Position numbers and translations under genes: made by a program. The notes beneath the pieces were generated by a model that saw only the letters and a list, made by a program, of their open reading frames with translations, was not told the origin of the DNA and made no database searches. A DNA stretch of 46,435 bases from a virus, in the IMG/VR virus record IMGVR_UViG_3300031951_000300, positions 1 to 46,435 of that record, one strand, 5' to 3'. This document shows, piece after piece, positions 32,592 to 40,848 of the stretch (its first letter is position 1; each line of letters starts with the position of its first letter).

Positions 32592-34135
32592 TATGCTTTT
32601 AGTAAAATTTTGTATGCGGTTCCGTTGATGATAACACTCCAAGACCTATCAGATACAAGTGCTTCCGTTGCGACTGCGCCTGCGTTCGTTCCTGATGAAC
32701 CAAATACGCATTGGTTTGAGGCGGTTGCAGTTGCATCTTTACCAAGAATTACGCTTCCACTAAAATTACCGCTTTGACAATTTTCGCCAATGGCGGTATT
32801 ATTACCTCCTGTTGTATTATTTGATAATGCTTGTCTACCTACTGCTGTATTATCACTGCCTGTAGTGGTTGCACCTAAAGCACTTATACCTATCGCTGTG
32901 TTTTGCCCACCTGTGGTGTTTGCATCCAACGCTTGAAATCCAACTGCGGTATTGTTAGAACCCGTACTCAACTTCAACGCTTGGTATCCAATAGCAGTTA
33001 CTCCCGTGCCACTCGTGTTGGTCTCCGCTGCCTCAAAGCCTACTGCGGTATTGTTAGAGGCGGTGTTTGAAAGTAAAGCCTGTGCACCTATTGCCGTATT
33101 GCTTGAACCCGAAACAACAGCCTGCAAAGCATAATTACCAAAAGCAGCATTGCTTGAACCCGTTGAGGAAAGTTGCATTGTAGTATAACCAAATGCGGTG
33201 TTGTCGTTACCCGTAGTGTTTGCAGGTAAACACAAACCTCCTACGGCATTATTGGTTATGCCCGTAGTATTTGCCTTTAAAGCGCCATTACCTACGGCAG
33301 TATTAAAACTACCCGTGCTTAACCGCAATGCTTGATATCCGATGGCGGTGATTTCCGTACCACTCGTGTTGGTGAATGCTGCTTCAAAGCCTACGGCAGT
33401 ATTATTTGATGCGGTGTTTACTAATAGGCTATCTGTTCCAACAGAGGTATTGTTACTACCCGTTGTGTTTGAGACTAATGCTTGCCTACCAACTGCCACG
33501 TTGCTACTGCCCGTAGTGTTTGCTATCAATGCAGTAGTACCTACGGCAGTATTAAAGTTACCCGTATTAGCCCTCAACGCTTGGTATCCAATAGCGGTTA
33601 TGCTCGCTCCACTCACGTTGCTCAATGCTGCTTCAAAGCCCACTGCCGTATTGTTCGCAGCGGTGTTGTTTTGTAATGCAGCTTTCCCTACTGCCGTGTT
33701 ATTACTGCTCGTGGTGTTTGATAACAAAGCGTCACGACCAAAAGCAGTATTGTTACTGCCCGTAGTGTTTAAGGTTAACGCCTCACCCCCTACTGCGGTA
33801 TTGTTACCTCCCGTAGTATTAGATAGCATTGCACTTCTACCCAAAGCAGTGCCTGCAGAACCCGTAGTATTTGCGGTCAAAGCATTTTGACCTACCGCTA
33901 CGTTATTTGCTCCCGTTGTATTTGAATCCAATGCAGTATCACCAAAAGCGGTGTTAGACGTAATCGCACCCGCACCATAGTTGGTCAAAGCGGTAGTTGA
34001 TACAAGCAAAGGCAAATCGTTGCCCAAGCCATCAGACAAACGCTTGAGTGACCCCGTGATTGGCTCGTTGTCCCCGACCTTGATAAGGCCGTCGTAGGTG
34101 GCCTGGATTCTTTCTCCTGTTAATGTGTTTCCCAT
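32591..34135 (-). CDS. YadA-head-like repeat fibre / adhesin protein
   Basis: The 514-aa protein has an N-terminal virion-attachment part (MGNTLTGERIQATYDGLIKV, then SGSLKRLSDG-like sequence). About twenty tandem repeats of ~17 residues follow, of the type NTTGSNNTAVGxxALxS. This NxAxG(x)xA pattern is that of the left-handed beta-roll head of trimeric autotransporters such as YadA. Three copies of a longer super-repeat (AVGFEAA...TAIGYQALR...TAVG) lie near 33030, 33370 and 33625. The C-terminus (VILGKDATATASNQCVFGSS, VSDRSWSVIINGTAYKILLK) caps the roll. Expected to be a trimeric fibre binding the host surface. Confidence 0.75.
   Translation of the reverse strand: MGNTLTGERIQATYDGLIKVGDNEPITGSLKRLSDGLGNDLPLLVSTTALTNYGAGAITSNTAFGDTALDSNTTGANNVAVGQNALTANTTGSAGTALGRSAMLSNTTGGNNTAVGGEALTLNTTGSNNTAFGRDALLSNTTSSNNTAVGKAALQNNTAANNTAVGFEAALSNVSGASITAIGYQALRANTGNFNTAVGTTALIANTTGSSNVAVGRQALVSNTTGSNNTSVGTDSLLVNTASNNTAVGFEAAFTNTSGTEITAIGYQALRLSTGSFNTAVGNGALKANTTGITNNAVGGLCLPANTTGNDNTAFGYTTMQLSSTGSSNAAFGNYALQAVVSGSSNTAIGAQALLSNTASNNTAVGFEAAETNTSGTGVTAIGYQALKLSTGSNNTAVGFQALDANTTGGQNTAIGISALGATTTGSDNTAVGRQALSNNTTGGNNTAIGENCQSGNFSGSVILGKDATATASNQCVFGSSGTNAGAVATEALVSDRSWSVIINGTAYKILLKA
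32770..34000 (-). repeat. Tandem coding repeats of the YadA-like fibre
   Basis: Roughly 51-base units (17 codons) are repeated about twenty times. Individual units are diverged at third positions, so they are not recent duplications, but a higher-order unit around 'GFEAA' recurs three times at spacings of about 250 and 340 bases. This could support repeat-number changes by recombination. Confidence 0.7.
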
Positions 34136-34145
34136 TTTGTGATAA

Positions 34146-34487
34146 TTATAAGTTCCAAATTTCTGTTGTTGTGCTCCAAACTTCGATGCTGGTGTTCCAA
34201 GCTATCTCAATGTAAGAGTTTAAGTCAAATAAAGCATTAGTGAAGCAGGCCTGACCCTCAATGATTCCTCCGTCAAGGGTCCACCTCTGGAAGATTAAAT
34301 CAATGTAGTCGCCAGTGTTACGGACACCAAGCCTAAACTCAGCACTCTCAACGCAAGACTCAGCCTCTACCGTTCCTCCGTCCGCTGTTACTATAGTAAA
34401 GTAATCATTGAACAGCATCTGCGCTGCACCCCGAAGGTTGCCAGCGCCAGTAGGCGTTAGACTTATGCTGATGCCTAGGCCGAGCAT
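34146..34487 (-). CDS. Small virion-type protein with duplicated DGGxxE motif
   Basis: The 113-aa protein begins MLGLGISISLTPTGAGNLRG. It has two similar halves, TADGGTVEAESCVESAEFRL and TLDGGIIEGQACFTNALFDL, each with DGG, an acidic residue and a cysteine. An internal duplication is likely. Similar 'ADGGTxE' proteins occur before fibre genes in Bacteroidota phages. Function unknown. It starts two bases before the stop of the preceding gene's downstream neighbour and may serve as a fibre or head auxiliary protein. Confidence 0.6.
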   Translation of the reverse strand: MLGLGISISLTPTGAGNLRGAAQMLFNDYFTIVTADGGTVEAESCVESAEFRLGVRNTGDYIDLIFQRWTLDGGIIEGQACFTNALFDLNSYIEIAWNTSIEVWSTTTEIWNL

Positions 34488-34489
34488 TG

Positions 34490-34756
34490 TTAGGCTATGT
34501 AAGCGATTGCTACGCCTGAGGATACCCCCACTGCGCTAAACAATCCGTAGATGGTGGTGCCAGCAAAGACGGGTACCGCTGTAAGGTTGTCCTCCGCTGC
34601 TGATGTGGCGGTAACCACCGCGTCGCTGGTTACCGTAATTGCTCGGTAGAACTCTCCGCTTACGGGAGTAGATGAGGAGGTAAGTACCCTAAAACCTTTC
34701 TGACCGAATGCCTGAAGCTGGTAGTTGGTTGTGTTGGTAATATTTGAATAGCTCAC
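34490..34756 (-). CDS. Small beta-rich virion-type protein, GTG start
   Basis: The 88-aa protein starts at GTG 34756 with MSYSNITNTTNYQLQAFGQK. It continues with alternating strands (FRVLTSSSTPVSGEFYRAIT, TAVPVFAGTTIYGLFSAVGV). No charged helices, signal or enzyme motif. The beta-rich, Ser/Thr/Ala-rich composition and position directly behind the portal suggest a head-decoration or head-fibre base protein. A TATCTTTG box lies 43 bases upstream. Confidence 0.55.
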   Translation of the reverse strand: MSYSNITNTTNYQLQAFGQKGFRVLTSSSTPVSGEFYRAITVTSDAVVTATSAAEDNLTAVPVFAGTTIYGLFSAVGVSSGVAIAYIA

Positions 34757-34799
34757 AATGGTAAAGGTTAGAGGTTAAAGAGAAAACGCTAATTCCTTA

Positions 34800-34807
34800 C
34801 AAAGATA
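34800..34807 (-). promoter_or_regulatory. -7 box TATCTTTG after the portal gene
   Basis: TATCTTTG on the - strand starts two bases after the portal stop codon and 43 bases before the GTG at 34756. It is positioned to drive the small virion and fibre operon. No TTG at 19-21 bases upstream. Confidence 0.45.
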
Positions 34808-34808
34808 G

Positions 34809-37265
34809 CTATTGGTTCAATATGATGTCTACGATATCATCTTGACCCTCGAGGTCCTGCTTCTGCAACTCCGCACGGTCTCCCTTGCGCTGGGCAATCA
34901 GTTTGCTTTGTGCAACTGCTTGCTCCTTAATGCGGTTGTCCTTCCGGTCTTCAGCCTCTTGATCAGCACTCTGGCGTACACCCGATTCAATCTGTTGTTC
35001 TTTGATTCCGTAGTCTCCTTGCAGCTGAGCCAACTGCATCTTAAGTCCGTACTCCACCTGCAGCAGCTGAGCCTTAGCCTCAGCCTCTAGCTGAATCTTC
35101 TGAGCGTCCAACTGAGCCTTCATCTGGTCCTCCTGCATCTTGGCTTGGCTTGTGACCTGAGCGACCTGTGCGTTGGCCTGAGCTTGGAACTGAGAGTTCT
35201 GCTGGGCCATCTCTTGACGGACCTTCATACGCTTCTTACGGCGTACGATAAGCAGCCTCTCGGCTTGGTCGATGTCCCTCAACTGACGGATGGCGATAGC
35301 GTCCTCGATGTCAAGCTCACCCTGGGCAATAGAGGCCTGGATGTTTTGCTCGAGGTACATACGGTCAATCTCGTTCATATCAGCGACAACCCTAACGCCG
35401 AAGTTGTACATAGGAAGGTTAGAGAAGCTAGACAGCACAGCCATATTCTCCCTGCCAATAGCAGTCTCGTAGGCTTTGTAGATGATAGACTTCGGGGGAA
35501 GTATCTGAAGACACTTCACCACGTCCTCACAGATCCTGCGGTACAGCACAATCGCTGCATTGGTGATATCTCCAAGAGCATTGTTGCCTGCCGCCAGTTG
35601 CTGCTGGCGTACGCCAACAAGCTGGTCTCCCTTAGGGCTCGTGCCATCCATAACCTCGTTGATGCCCGTAGCATCACGAATCATACGCAGAGCGTGGTTG
35701 TAGATGGTGATAAGCTCGTTGATGTTCCTGATGCCGTTCTCAAGAGGACGGATCGGTGGGTTCTGGAAGCTGCCGTCAGGATTCTTGCTGCGGTAGTAGA
35801 AGATACCCGTCTGCTCGTAGATGTCTTGAAGGTCCAGAGGCTGAAGTTCTCCGCCACGTCCTAGCTGTACGTTCTCAAGTCCTTCGATGTCGATAATCAA
35901 TCCATCAGGCTTGGCCTTGGCGATAGACTGCTGGAGCTTTAGGTGGGTGATCTGCAGCTGGTCGGCAAAGCCGATGATGCCGCTTACCATAGACTTAGGG
36001 ATAGACTTACGGATGTTGGTGGCCACAATGCTGTAGCTCATCCGGGTGCGGGTGATGTCGTGAACATTTTTAGGAATGTTCTTCTTCAGACCGTAGTCAA
36101 AGATGTAGTCCGTTCCCAAGATGTACTTACCTCCGTACAGCGTCTGGTTCTGCATATAGACAGCCTCCCTATCGTACACACTCTGCTGTGGGGCGGTGTA
36201 CTTGTGGCCCTTGTAGTAGAAACCAACGTTTCCAAAGCGAGACTCCTTCTTCTCGAAGATGATGTTGTCAACACTAACAAACTCAAAGTCAAGTACTTCG
36301 ATGGTGTACTCGTCGTATCCGTAGTAGTAGCGCTCCATACCTGGGTCGTACCCAGATCCCATCAGTCGGCTAGAGTCATTACCAAAGCGGTTCATAACCG
36401 TCCTTGCCATCTTCTCGTACTCGTCCTCGGTGAACTGGTCTCCTGCGATACGCTTGAGCTCTGAGATGCTCATACGCTTTACGTGGCCTGCGTAGGTAAT
36501 GTCCGTAAAGTTGGGGTCAGAGGTAAAGCTGTGGATAAAGAATGCTGGGTCTACATAGTCCTCAACGATTCCGTAGTTGGGGTCGTTGCTGCGCTTGGTG
36601 ACGGCAATACCACAGGTGACGAGGTCTTCGACATTGCGCCTAAAAATGCGCTCGTCGAAGTCATTCCAGCTGAGCGTTAGGTTGATGCCAATCTGGGCAG
36701 CAATCTCCGCAGCGGTCTTGATGTTAGTCTCAAGGAAAATTTCGGTCTCCTCAGCGGTATCGGGAAGAGAATCGGGGTCTACCTCGGTGCGAAGTCCTGA
36801 GTCCTTCGCCTCCTTTAGGATGTCCTTGTTCTCGATGAATATCTTCATCTTGTTCTTCTCGTAGTCCTTCTCACTGCGCGACAAAGGATCAACAGCTTCA
36901 ATGTTTGGGTAAAACTTAGAAGACAGAATCTTGTTGACTACAATCTTTACAAACTTGGGAACTATAGGAACTGGTGTCCAGTCTAGGTTCACCAAAGACC
37001 CATCACCGTTGTTGGGATCAAGAGAGGTAAGTATCTGCTTGTAGATGGATGTATCTTGCGTTCCGTTGGCGTAGTCCCTAGATACTTCAAACTCACGGAA
37101 TCTTTTGCTGTACAGAGAGCCCTCGTACTGGGCGCTTCCCCACTGGCCATATACAGCCTTTGCGTACTGAAGACCGTACCTCTTTCCAACCTTTACATCG
37201 TGCGAGGCAAAAGGGTCTGGAAACGTAGAGTCGTATGAGTTATCTTTTGAAGAGTATTGATCCAT
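34809..37265 (-). CDS. Portal protein
   Basis: The 818-aa protein lies directly downstream of the large terminase gene, as portals do. The N-terminal half (YASDHDVKVGKRYGL-like region, then LDWTPVPIVPKFVKIVVNKI) and the middle (EDYVDPAFFIHSFTSDPNFT, MSYSIVATNIRKSIPKSMVS) match large portals. RDATGINEVMDGTSPKGDQL is the conserved portal core motif. A long Gln/Ala/Lys-rich coiled coil (about 690-810) closes the protein and may form the internal barrel. The length of ~800 aa and the coiled-coil tail are typical of crAss-like portals. It forms the dodecameric DNA gate and docks the terminase. It starts 17 bases after a TACCTTTG box. Confidence 0.85.
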   Translation of the reverse strand: MDQYSSKDNSYDSTFPDPFASHDVKVGKRYGLQYAKAVYGQWGSAQYEGSLYSKRFREFEVSRDYANGTQDTSIYKQILTSLDPNNGDGSLVNLDWTPVPIVPKFVKIVVNKILSSKFYPNIEAVDPLSRSEKDYEKNKMKIFIENKDILKEAKDSGLRTEVDPDSLPDTAEETEIFLETNIKTAAEIAAQIGINLTLSWNDFDERIFRRNVEDLVTCGIAVTKRSNDPNYGIVEDYVDPAFFIHSFTSDPNFTDITYAGHVKRMSISELKRIAGDQFTEDEYEKMARTVMNRFGNDSSRLMGSGYDPGMERYYYGYDEYTIEVLDFEFVSVDNIIFEKKESRFGNVGFYYKGHKYTAPQQSVYDREAVYMQNQTLYGGKYILGTDYIFDYGLKKNIPKNVHDITRTRMSYSIVATNIRKSIPKSMVSGIIGFADQLQITHLKLQQSIAKAKPDGLIIDIEGLENVQLGRGGELQPLDLQDIYEQTGIFYYRSKNPDGSFQNPPIRPLENGIRNINELITIYNHALRMIRDATGINEVMDGTSPKGDQLVGVRQQQLAAGNNALGDITNAAIVLYRRICEDVVKCLQILPPKSIIYKAYETAIGRENMAVLSSFSNLPMYNFGVRVVADMNEIDRMYLEQNIQASIAQGELDIEDAIAIRQLRDIDQAERLLIVRRKKRMKVRQEMAQQNSQFQAQANAQVAQVTSQAKMQEDQMKAQLDAQKIQLEAEAKAQLLQVEYGLKMQLAQLQGDYGIKEQQIESGVRQSADQEAEDRKDNRIKEQAVAQSKLIAQRKGDRAELQKQDLEGQDDIVDIILNQ

Positions 37266-37282
37266 TTATCGGAGTTTATGGA

Positions 37283-37290
37283 CAAAGGTA
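37283..37290 (-). promoter_or_regulatory. -7 box TACCTTTG before the portal gene
   Basis: TACCTTTG on the - strand lies in the 35-base gap between the terminase stop and the portal ATG, 17 bases from the start. No -33 TTG within range. Confidence 0.45.
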
Positions 37291-37300
37291 CGAACTTAAC

Positions 37301-39412
37301 TTATCGCCTAATTTCCTTACCCTTGCGGAAGAAAACACGCTCGTTGAAGTTTGTCTTTTTGACTTCCTTGACCTGCTTCTGGGCGGCAAGAAGTGCCAGC
37401 CCTGAGCTGATTGTTAAGTCAAACTTTGTCCTGTCGTCTATCTTAAAGTTTATCCAGTCCTCAAGTGTCCTGTTTAGATACATCCGTCCGAACTTACCAC
37501 TCTCGTTGTGGAGGCCTACGTGGTCGTGAATGTAGGACTCAATAGCCTGAGCGTGAGCCTGAATGACATCTTGGCTGTTGGATGGTATCCCCTTTGTCTT
37601 TACGTTCATCTTTGAAGAGGTGGACGCTAGATGCGCAGGGCGGTTCATAAGGTACTCGTCGTAGCCCCTTGACTCAAAGTACCTAGCGATGCCGTACTTG
37701 TTGTTCTCTATCAGAACAGGGTACCCGTAGAATACCGCAGCCATAAGGATGTCTTCGTAGAATATCTTGGCAAGCGGAGGCCGTGAGGCGTACTCCGCGA
37801 CAAACATATTGGAGGGGTGCTCCATCGAGAACTTGTTGTATACGTGGCAGGCACCCTTTGAAGACCTGTAGTCAAGGGTGGTGTCAAGGTCGTAGGAGTC
37901 AACACCCATAACCCCGAATGCTCCGTTGGGGGCAACAGCTTTATTGTTCTCAATCTTTCGTTTATTTCGAATATCGGTAGGTGCCAGCCAAGCCACACGC
38001 CACCGCCCATTAGGGTCGGGGGCGAAGATCACCTCGCTGTCCATCTTTCCGTCTTTCCATTGGAAGTTGCCGATGACCACAGGGTTGGGGTACAGCTCCT
38101 CGTTGTGTTGTATCTGCTCGTATATCTTCTGGATATTAAACAGAGAACTCTTGGTCGAGTCGCGGAACGCCTCGTCCTCGGTGAAGGGGAACTGGCGTAT
38201 GATCTCATTGAGCTCGTAGCTGTTGTTCTGCTGGCCCTTCCTCTCGTTCTTTAAGAACGTCCTAGCTCCAATTTCGGTTATAGTTCCGTCTTCGGTAAGC
38301 ATTGGAGTCTCTGGGTCTTCAACAATAGGCAGGCCGTACTGGCTAAAGAATCCCTCCATCGCATCGTATGCCGGGATGAATATCTTATAAAGCCCGCTCT
38401 TGGTCCTTCCGTTCTCGTTGCGGTCGTTAGGGTCGGAGTCGTAGTACAGATTCCTAAACTCCCTGCCGCCCTTGTCTAGAGGGTTTACTGTGGACCCCAC
38501 CATCGCCTTGCCAATCACCCTACGTCCAACGAGCAGACAGGTCCTATGGATCCTCCACACCTCTCTTATGTCGTTAGGATTGAGCCACTTACCAGCCTCA
38601 TCAAGAAACAGCATATGGGTCTTGCTTCCGTCATACGCGTTATTGGTAGTGTTCTTCCAGTTGATTATAGTATCGAGAGCCTCACCTCGTGAGGTCGTCT
38701 TGTTTTTCTTGGTGATCCGCTTCGAGGGCTCGCGGAAGGCGAGCTCCATCCTTGGGTTAGTCGTTCCGTCAATGATAGGAGAAAAGAAGAATGGGTAGCC
38801 CTTGAATATGGGGATGATCTTAGAGCCGAATACCGCCTCTTGGGCGTCTGTTCCTGTCTTGCTCATAATACCCAACAGCTTTTCCTTCACCTGACTGCCC
38901 TCGTCGACAAGCACAGCAGCACTCATATTGGTGTACCCAGAACGCCTGCACTTGGTGTATATCTGACCAAGACACCGAGGGTCTGCCTCGCAGGCCGATA
39001 GGTGGACAAACAGCTTACGCTGAAAGTCTAGGTACGTAGGGTATCCGATGTCTATCGAGCTCCACTGGAGGAACATATAGTGGTGACCCGTGATGTAGGT
39101 CTCCTCACCGTTGTTCATAAACCACAGGCCTTCCTTACGCCTCTTGAACTCCTGCTCGATGTAGGGGCTCCACCTCTGCTGGAACTCTCTGGGGGACTCG
39201 TACCAGTCGTCCATAGAGTTTATCTGCGCAAGCTCCCTAGGGATGTCCTGACGCTTCCACATCTGCTGATGCTTGGGTAGGTCGCTAAAGAGGAAACCCT
39301 CCGGCTTTGGTAACTGGATGCTGAGGGATTCTATCTCAATGATAGGTCCGTCCGAATTGTTCGGACAGATGCTTATCACCTCCTGCTTGTCTATTACCTT
39401 CAGGCCAGCCAT
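37301..39412 (-). CDS. Terminase large subunit
   Basis: The 703-aa packaging motor has an ATPase domain. A non-canonical P-loop, TKCRRSGYT (153-161), replaces GxxxxGKT. A clear Walker B with catalytic Glu (HMLFLDEAG, D271/E272) and a coupling motif GSTVNP (306-311) follow. The C-terminal RNase-H-fold nuclease shows D505 in MGVDSYD, E569 in VLIENNKYG and an Asp in KFDLTISSGLALL near 667. Such altered P-loops with Arg are known in TerL families of crAss-like and other Bacteroidota phages. It cuts and pumps DNA into the procapsid through the portal. The start overlaps the stop of the small upstream gene (TAATG). Confidence 0.92.
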   Translation of the reverse strand: MAGLKVIDKQEVISICPNNSDGPIIEIESLSIQLPKPEGFLFSDLPKHQQMWKRQDIPRELAQINSMDDWYESPREFQQRWSPYIEQEFKRRKEGLWFMNNGEETYITGHHYMFLQWSSIDIGYPTYLDFQRKLFVHLSACEADPRCLGQIYTKCRRSGYTNMSAAVLVDEGSQVKEKLLGIMSKTGTDAQEAVFGSKIIPIFKGYPFFFSPIIDGTTNPRMELAFREPSKRITKKNKTTSRGEALDTIINWKNTTNNAYDGSKTHMLFLDEAGKWLNPNDIREVWRIHRTCLLVGRRVIGKAMVGSTVNPLDKGGREFRNLYYDSDPNDRNENGRTKSGLYKIFIPAYDAMEGFFSQYGLPIVEDPETPMLTEDGTITEIGARTFLKNERKGQQNNSYELNEIIRQFPFTEDEAFRDSTKSSLFNIQKIYEQIQHNEELYPNPVVIGNFQWKDGKMDSEVIFAPDPNGRWRVAWLAPTDIRNKRKIENNKAVAPNGAFGVMGVDSYDLDTTLDYRSSKGACHVYNKFSMEHPSNMFVAEYASRPPLAKIFYEDILMAAVFYGYPVLIENNKYGIARYFESRGYDEYLMNRPAHLASTSSKMNVKTKGIPSNSQDVIQAHAQAIESYIHDHVGLHNESGKFGRMYLNRTLEDWINFKIDDRTKFDLTISSGLALLAAQKQVKEVKKTNFNERVFFRKGKEIRR

Positions 39413-39705
39413 TATCTTGCCATCCTCTCAGCGAAGCCTCCCTTGAAGTCCTTCTCCTTTTCAAAGGATCCGGACTCCTCGATGTCGCCAACAAGCTGCT
39501 CTAGCTTCTGCCTCTCTACGATAAGCTCCTTGCAGGCTAGGGCTGTATCCTTGATCGCTTGCAGCTCTGCCTTGCGGGCGGACCCCGTTAGATCGGGGTC
39601 TACCGGCTTGCGGATCTCCTCGGTCATATTGCCGATAGCAGCCTCCATCGCAGAGATGAGGTTACGCGCAGCAGTAACTGTTGTGAATTTTACAGCTTTT
39701 GACAT
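39412..39705 (-). CDS. Candidate terminase small subunit
   Basis: The 97-aa helical protein is TAATG-coupled to the large terminase gene. It starts MSKAVKFTTVTAARNLISAM, then has VDPDLTGSARKAELQAIKDT and a C-terminal helix VERQKLEQLVGDIEESG. An internal frame open further upstream is ignored because the ATG at 39705 is the first good start after the GroES-like gene, which it overlaps by 16 bases. Small size, helices and position fit a small terminase, but no helix-turn-helix motif can be named. An unrelated helical protein is possible. Confidence 0.5.
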   Translation of the reverse strand: MSKAVKFTTVTAARNLISAMEAAIGNMTEEIRKPVDPDLTGSARKAELQAIKDTALACKELIVERQKLEQLVGDIEESGSFEKEKDFKGGFAERMAR

Positions 39706-40268
39706 ATCAGGTGGTGGATTTGCATACGCCACAACTTGCGGCCATTGATGTCCATCTCGTAGTCTGCGTCCTTGGCGAAGTACACCACGTCGCCCACAGC
39801 GAGACCTTCCTCCTCTAGCCACTGGCTTCCGTAAACGATACGTCCCCAGCGCTTCTCTGGTTCCTTGAGGGTGATGATTTCTATGAAGCTCTTCTCTTTA
39901 TCAGCATCGATATCAAAGGGCTCTAGGAACACCCAGTCAGCAACAGCTATAAGGCTTCCGTCAGGCTTCTCGATAAGGTATGCCTGGTTGCCCTGACCGC
40001 CGAAGGGGTCGTAGTTTACGCGGTATATCTTTTCTTTAGGGTCAACGACTTGGGTGTCGTTGAGTGCAACGTGGTGGTGGTGGAATACGTAGTCTCCTAT
40101 CTCTAGCTCGGACTTGAACTTGGCTGGAATGCCTACAACCTTAGCCTTCATAGTGCGGTGTTGGAACTCGTTGAACTTAGTGTCGAGGTAAAGCTCTGAC
40201 TCTCCCACCTTGATGGTGTCATTTACAGCGCTAGGTATGTGCACTAGGATGTGGTACAATGGTATCAT
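39690..40268 (-). CDS. GroES-like co-chaperonin with two GroES-type segments
   Basis: The 192-aa protein has GroES-like segments in both halves. The N-terminal half reads KVVGIPAKFKSELEIGDYVF and then NQAYLIEKPDGSLIAVADWV. The C-terminal half has GRIVYGSQWLEEEGLAVGDV followed by VYFAKDADYEMDINGRKLW and RMQIHHLIC, the usual GroES end pattern (GDxVxFxK...xxxxGxxxxxLxxxDI). A phage GroES such as T4 gp31 replaces the host protein to fold the capsid. The doubled form and the terminase neighbourhood are noted. The chaperonin role is inferred from pattern. Confidence 0.6.
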   Translation of the reverse strand: MIPLYHILVHIPSAVNDTIKVGESELYLDTKFNEFQHRTMKAKVVGIPAKFKSELEIGDYVFHHHHVALNDTQVVDPKEKIYRVNYDPFGGQGNQAYLIEKPDGSLIAVADWVFLEPFDIDADKEKSFIEIITLKEPEKRWGRIVYGSQWLEEEGLAVGDVVYFAKDADYEMDINGRKLWRMQIHHLICQKL

Positions 40269-40309
40269 ATGTTTAATTGAAATAAATAAAAGTTGTAAGT
40301 CGGTTACAA

Positions 40310-40543
40310 CTAGAAGTTACAGTCGTACTCTACTATAACTGGCATACCCTCGATAGTCTTCCACAGCATAAGCGTGTCTTCCTTCTTTAGGTATATTAGG
40401 TACTTGCGCTCTCCGTGGTAGTGGAGGTGAGAACCGTCGAGAACGATTGAGTCGATCTCTCCGTCCCCCGCCTTCTGGCCTACATAGTAGGCTAAGGCTT
40501 TCAGTGGGTCGGTTCCCGCAATGATTTTTCTGATGAGTTCCAT
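40310..40543 (-). CDS. Small uncharacterised phage protein (77 aa)
   Basis: The protein starts MELIRKIIAGTDPLKALAYY. It contains GEIDSIVLDGSHLHYHGERK and YLIYLKKEDTLMLWKTIEGM. It looks like a compact alpha/beta protein with no signal or membrane part. I know no family. It stands alone between the GroES-like gene and a 97-aa gene, with short AT-rich gaps on both sides. Confidence 0.6.
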   Translation of the reverse strand: MELIRKIIAGTDPLKALAYYVGQKAGDGEIDSIVLDGSHLHYHGERKYLIYLKKEDTLMLWKTIEGMPVIVEYDCNF

Positions 40544-40554
40544 TTCATTTTAAT

Positions 40555-40848
40555 TTAGTTCAAATTTAGCCAATAATCTATATTGGTTGTATCGTCGGCT
40601 TCGTCGTCCTCGCTGTAGGCTCCCATAAGGTATGTTACCAAGGAAATCATCTCCTCCTTGGTGTCTACGTTGATGTTAGACACAGACTCTACAACGCTGT
40701 TTCCGTCTATCTGGTCTACCACAAGCCCTGCTGATGCAATCATCATAAACTCATCGATAAGGCCAAGATCCTCGGCCTTGTTCAATATGTCATCGAAGCT
40801 GTTCTTTGCAAACATAAACAGCTCAATCCTAGCTGCAGCCTTATCCAT
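40555..40848 (-). CDS. Small acidic uncharacterised protein (97 aa)
   Basis: The acidic helical protein starts MDKAAARIELFMFAKNSFDD, has LGLIDEFMMIASAGLVVDQI, and ends in a very acidic tail (AYSEDDEADDTTNIDYWLNLN). It is coupled to the fibre gene upstream by TAATG. Acidic tails occur in chaperones and scaffolds, but the function is unknown. Confidence 0.6.
   Translation of the reverse strand: MDKAAARIELFMFAKNSFDDILNKAEDLGLIDEFMMIASAGLVVDQIDGNSVVESVSNINVDTKEEMISLVTYLMGAYSEDDEADDTTNIDYWLNLN

Noticed and set aside
33342-33890. 182-aa + strand frame
   Set aside because: It is the antisense of the YadA-like repeats. Its own repetitive PTAVL pattern is produced by the repeats on the other strand.
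32770-34000. CRISPR-like tandem repeats
   Set aside because: The repeats are in-frame coding units of a fibre, without unique spacers of constant length.
35145-35864. 239-aa + strand frame
   Set aside because: Antisense to the portal gene, which has a clear family match. No promoter or coupled neighbour.
39706-39822. Longer N-terminus for the candidate small terminase
   Set aside because: The extension is Arg/Gly-rich, overlaps the GroES-like gene, and a good ATG exists at 39705.
40069-40084. Run of four His codons (HHHH)
   Set aside because: It lies in the middle of the GroES-like protein and belongs to the natural sequence, not a cloning tag.
40561-40568. TAAATTTG as a promoter for the 77-aa gene
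   Set aside because: It lies in the last codons of the upstream gene in an AT-rich stretch with no -33 element. Too weak to list as a feature.
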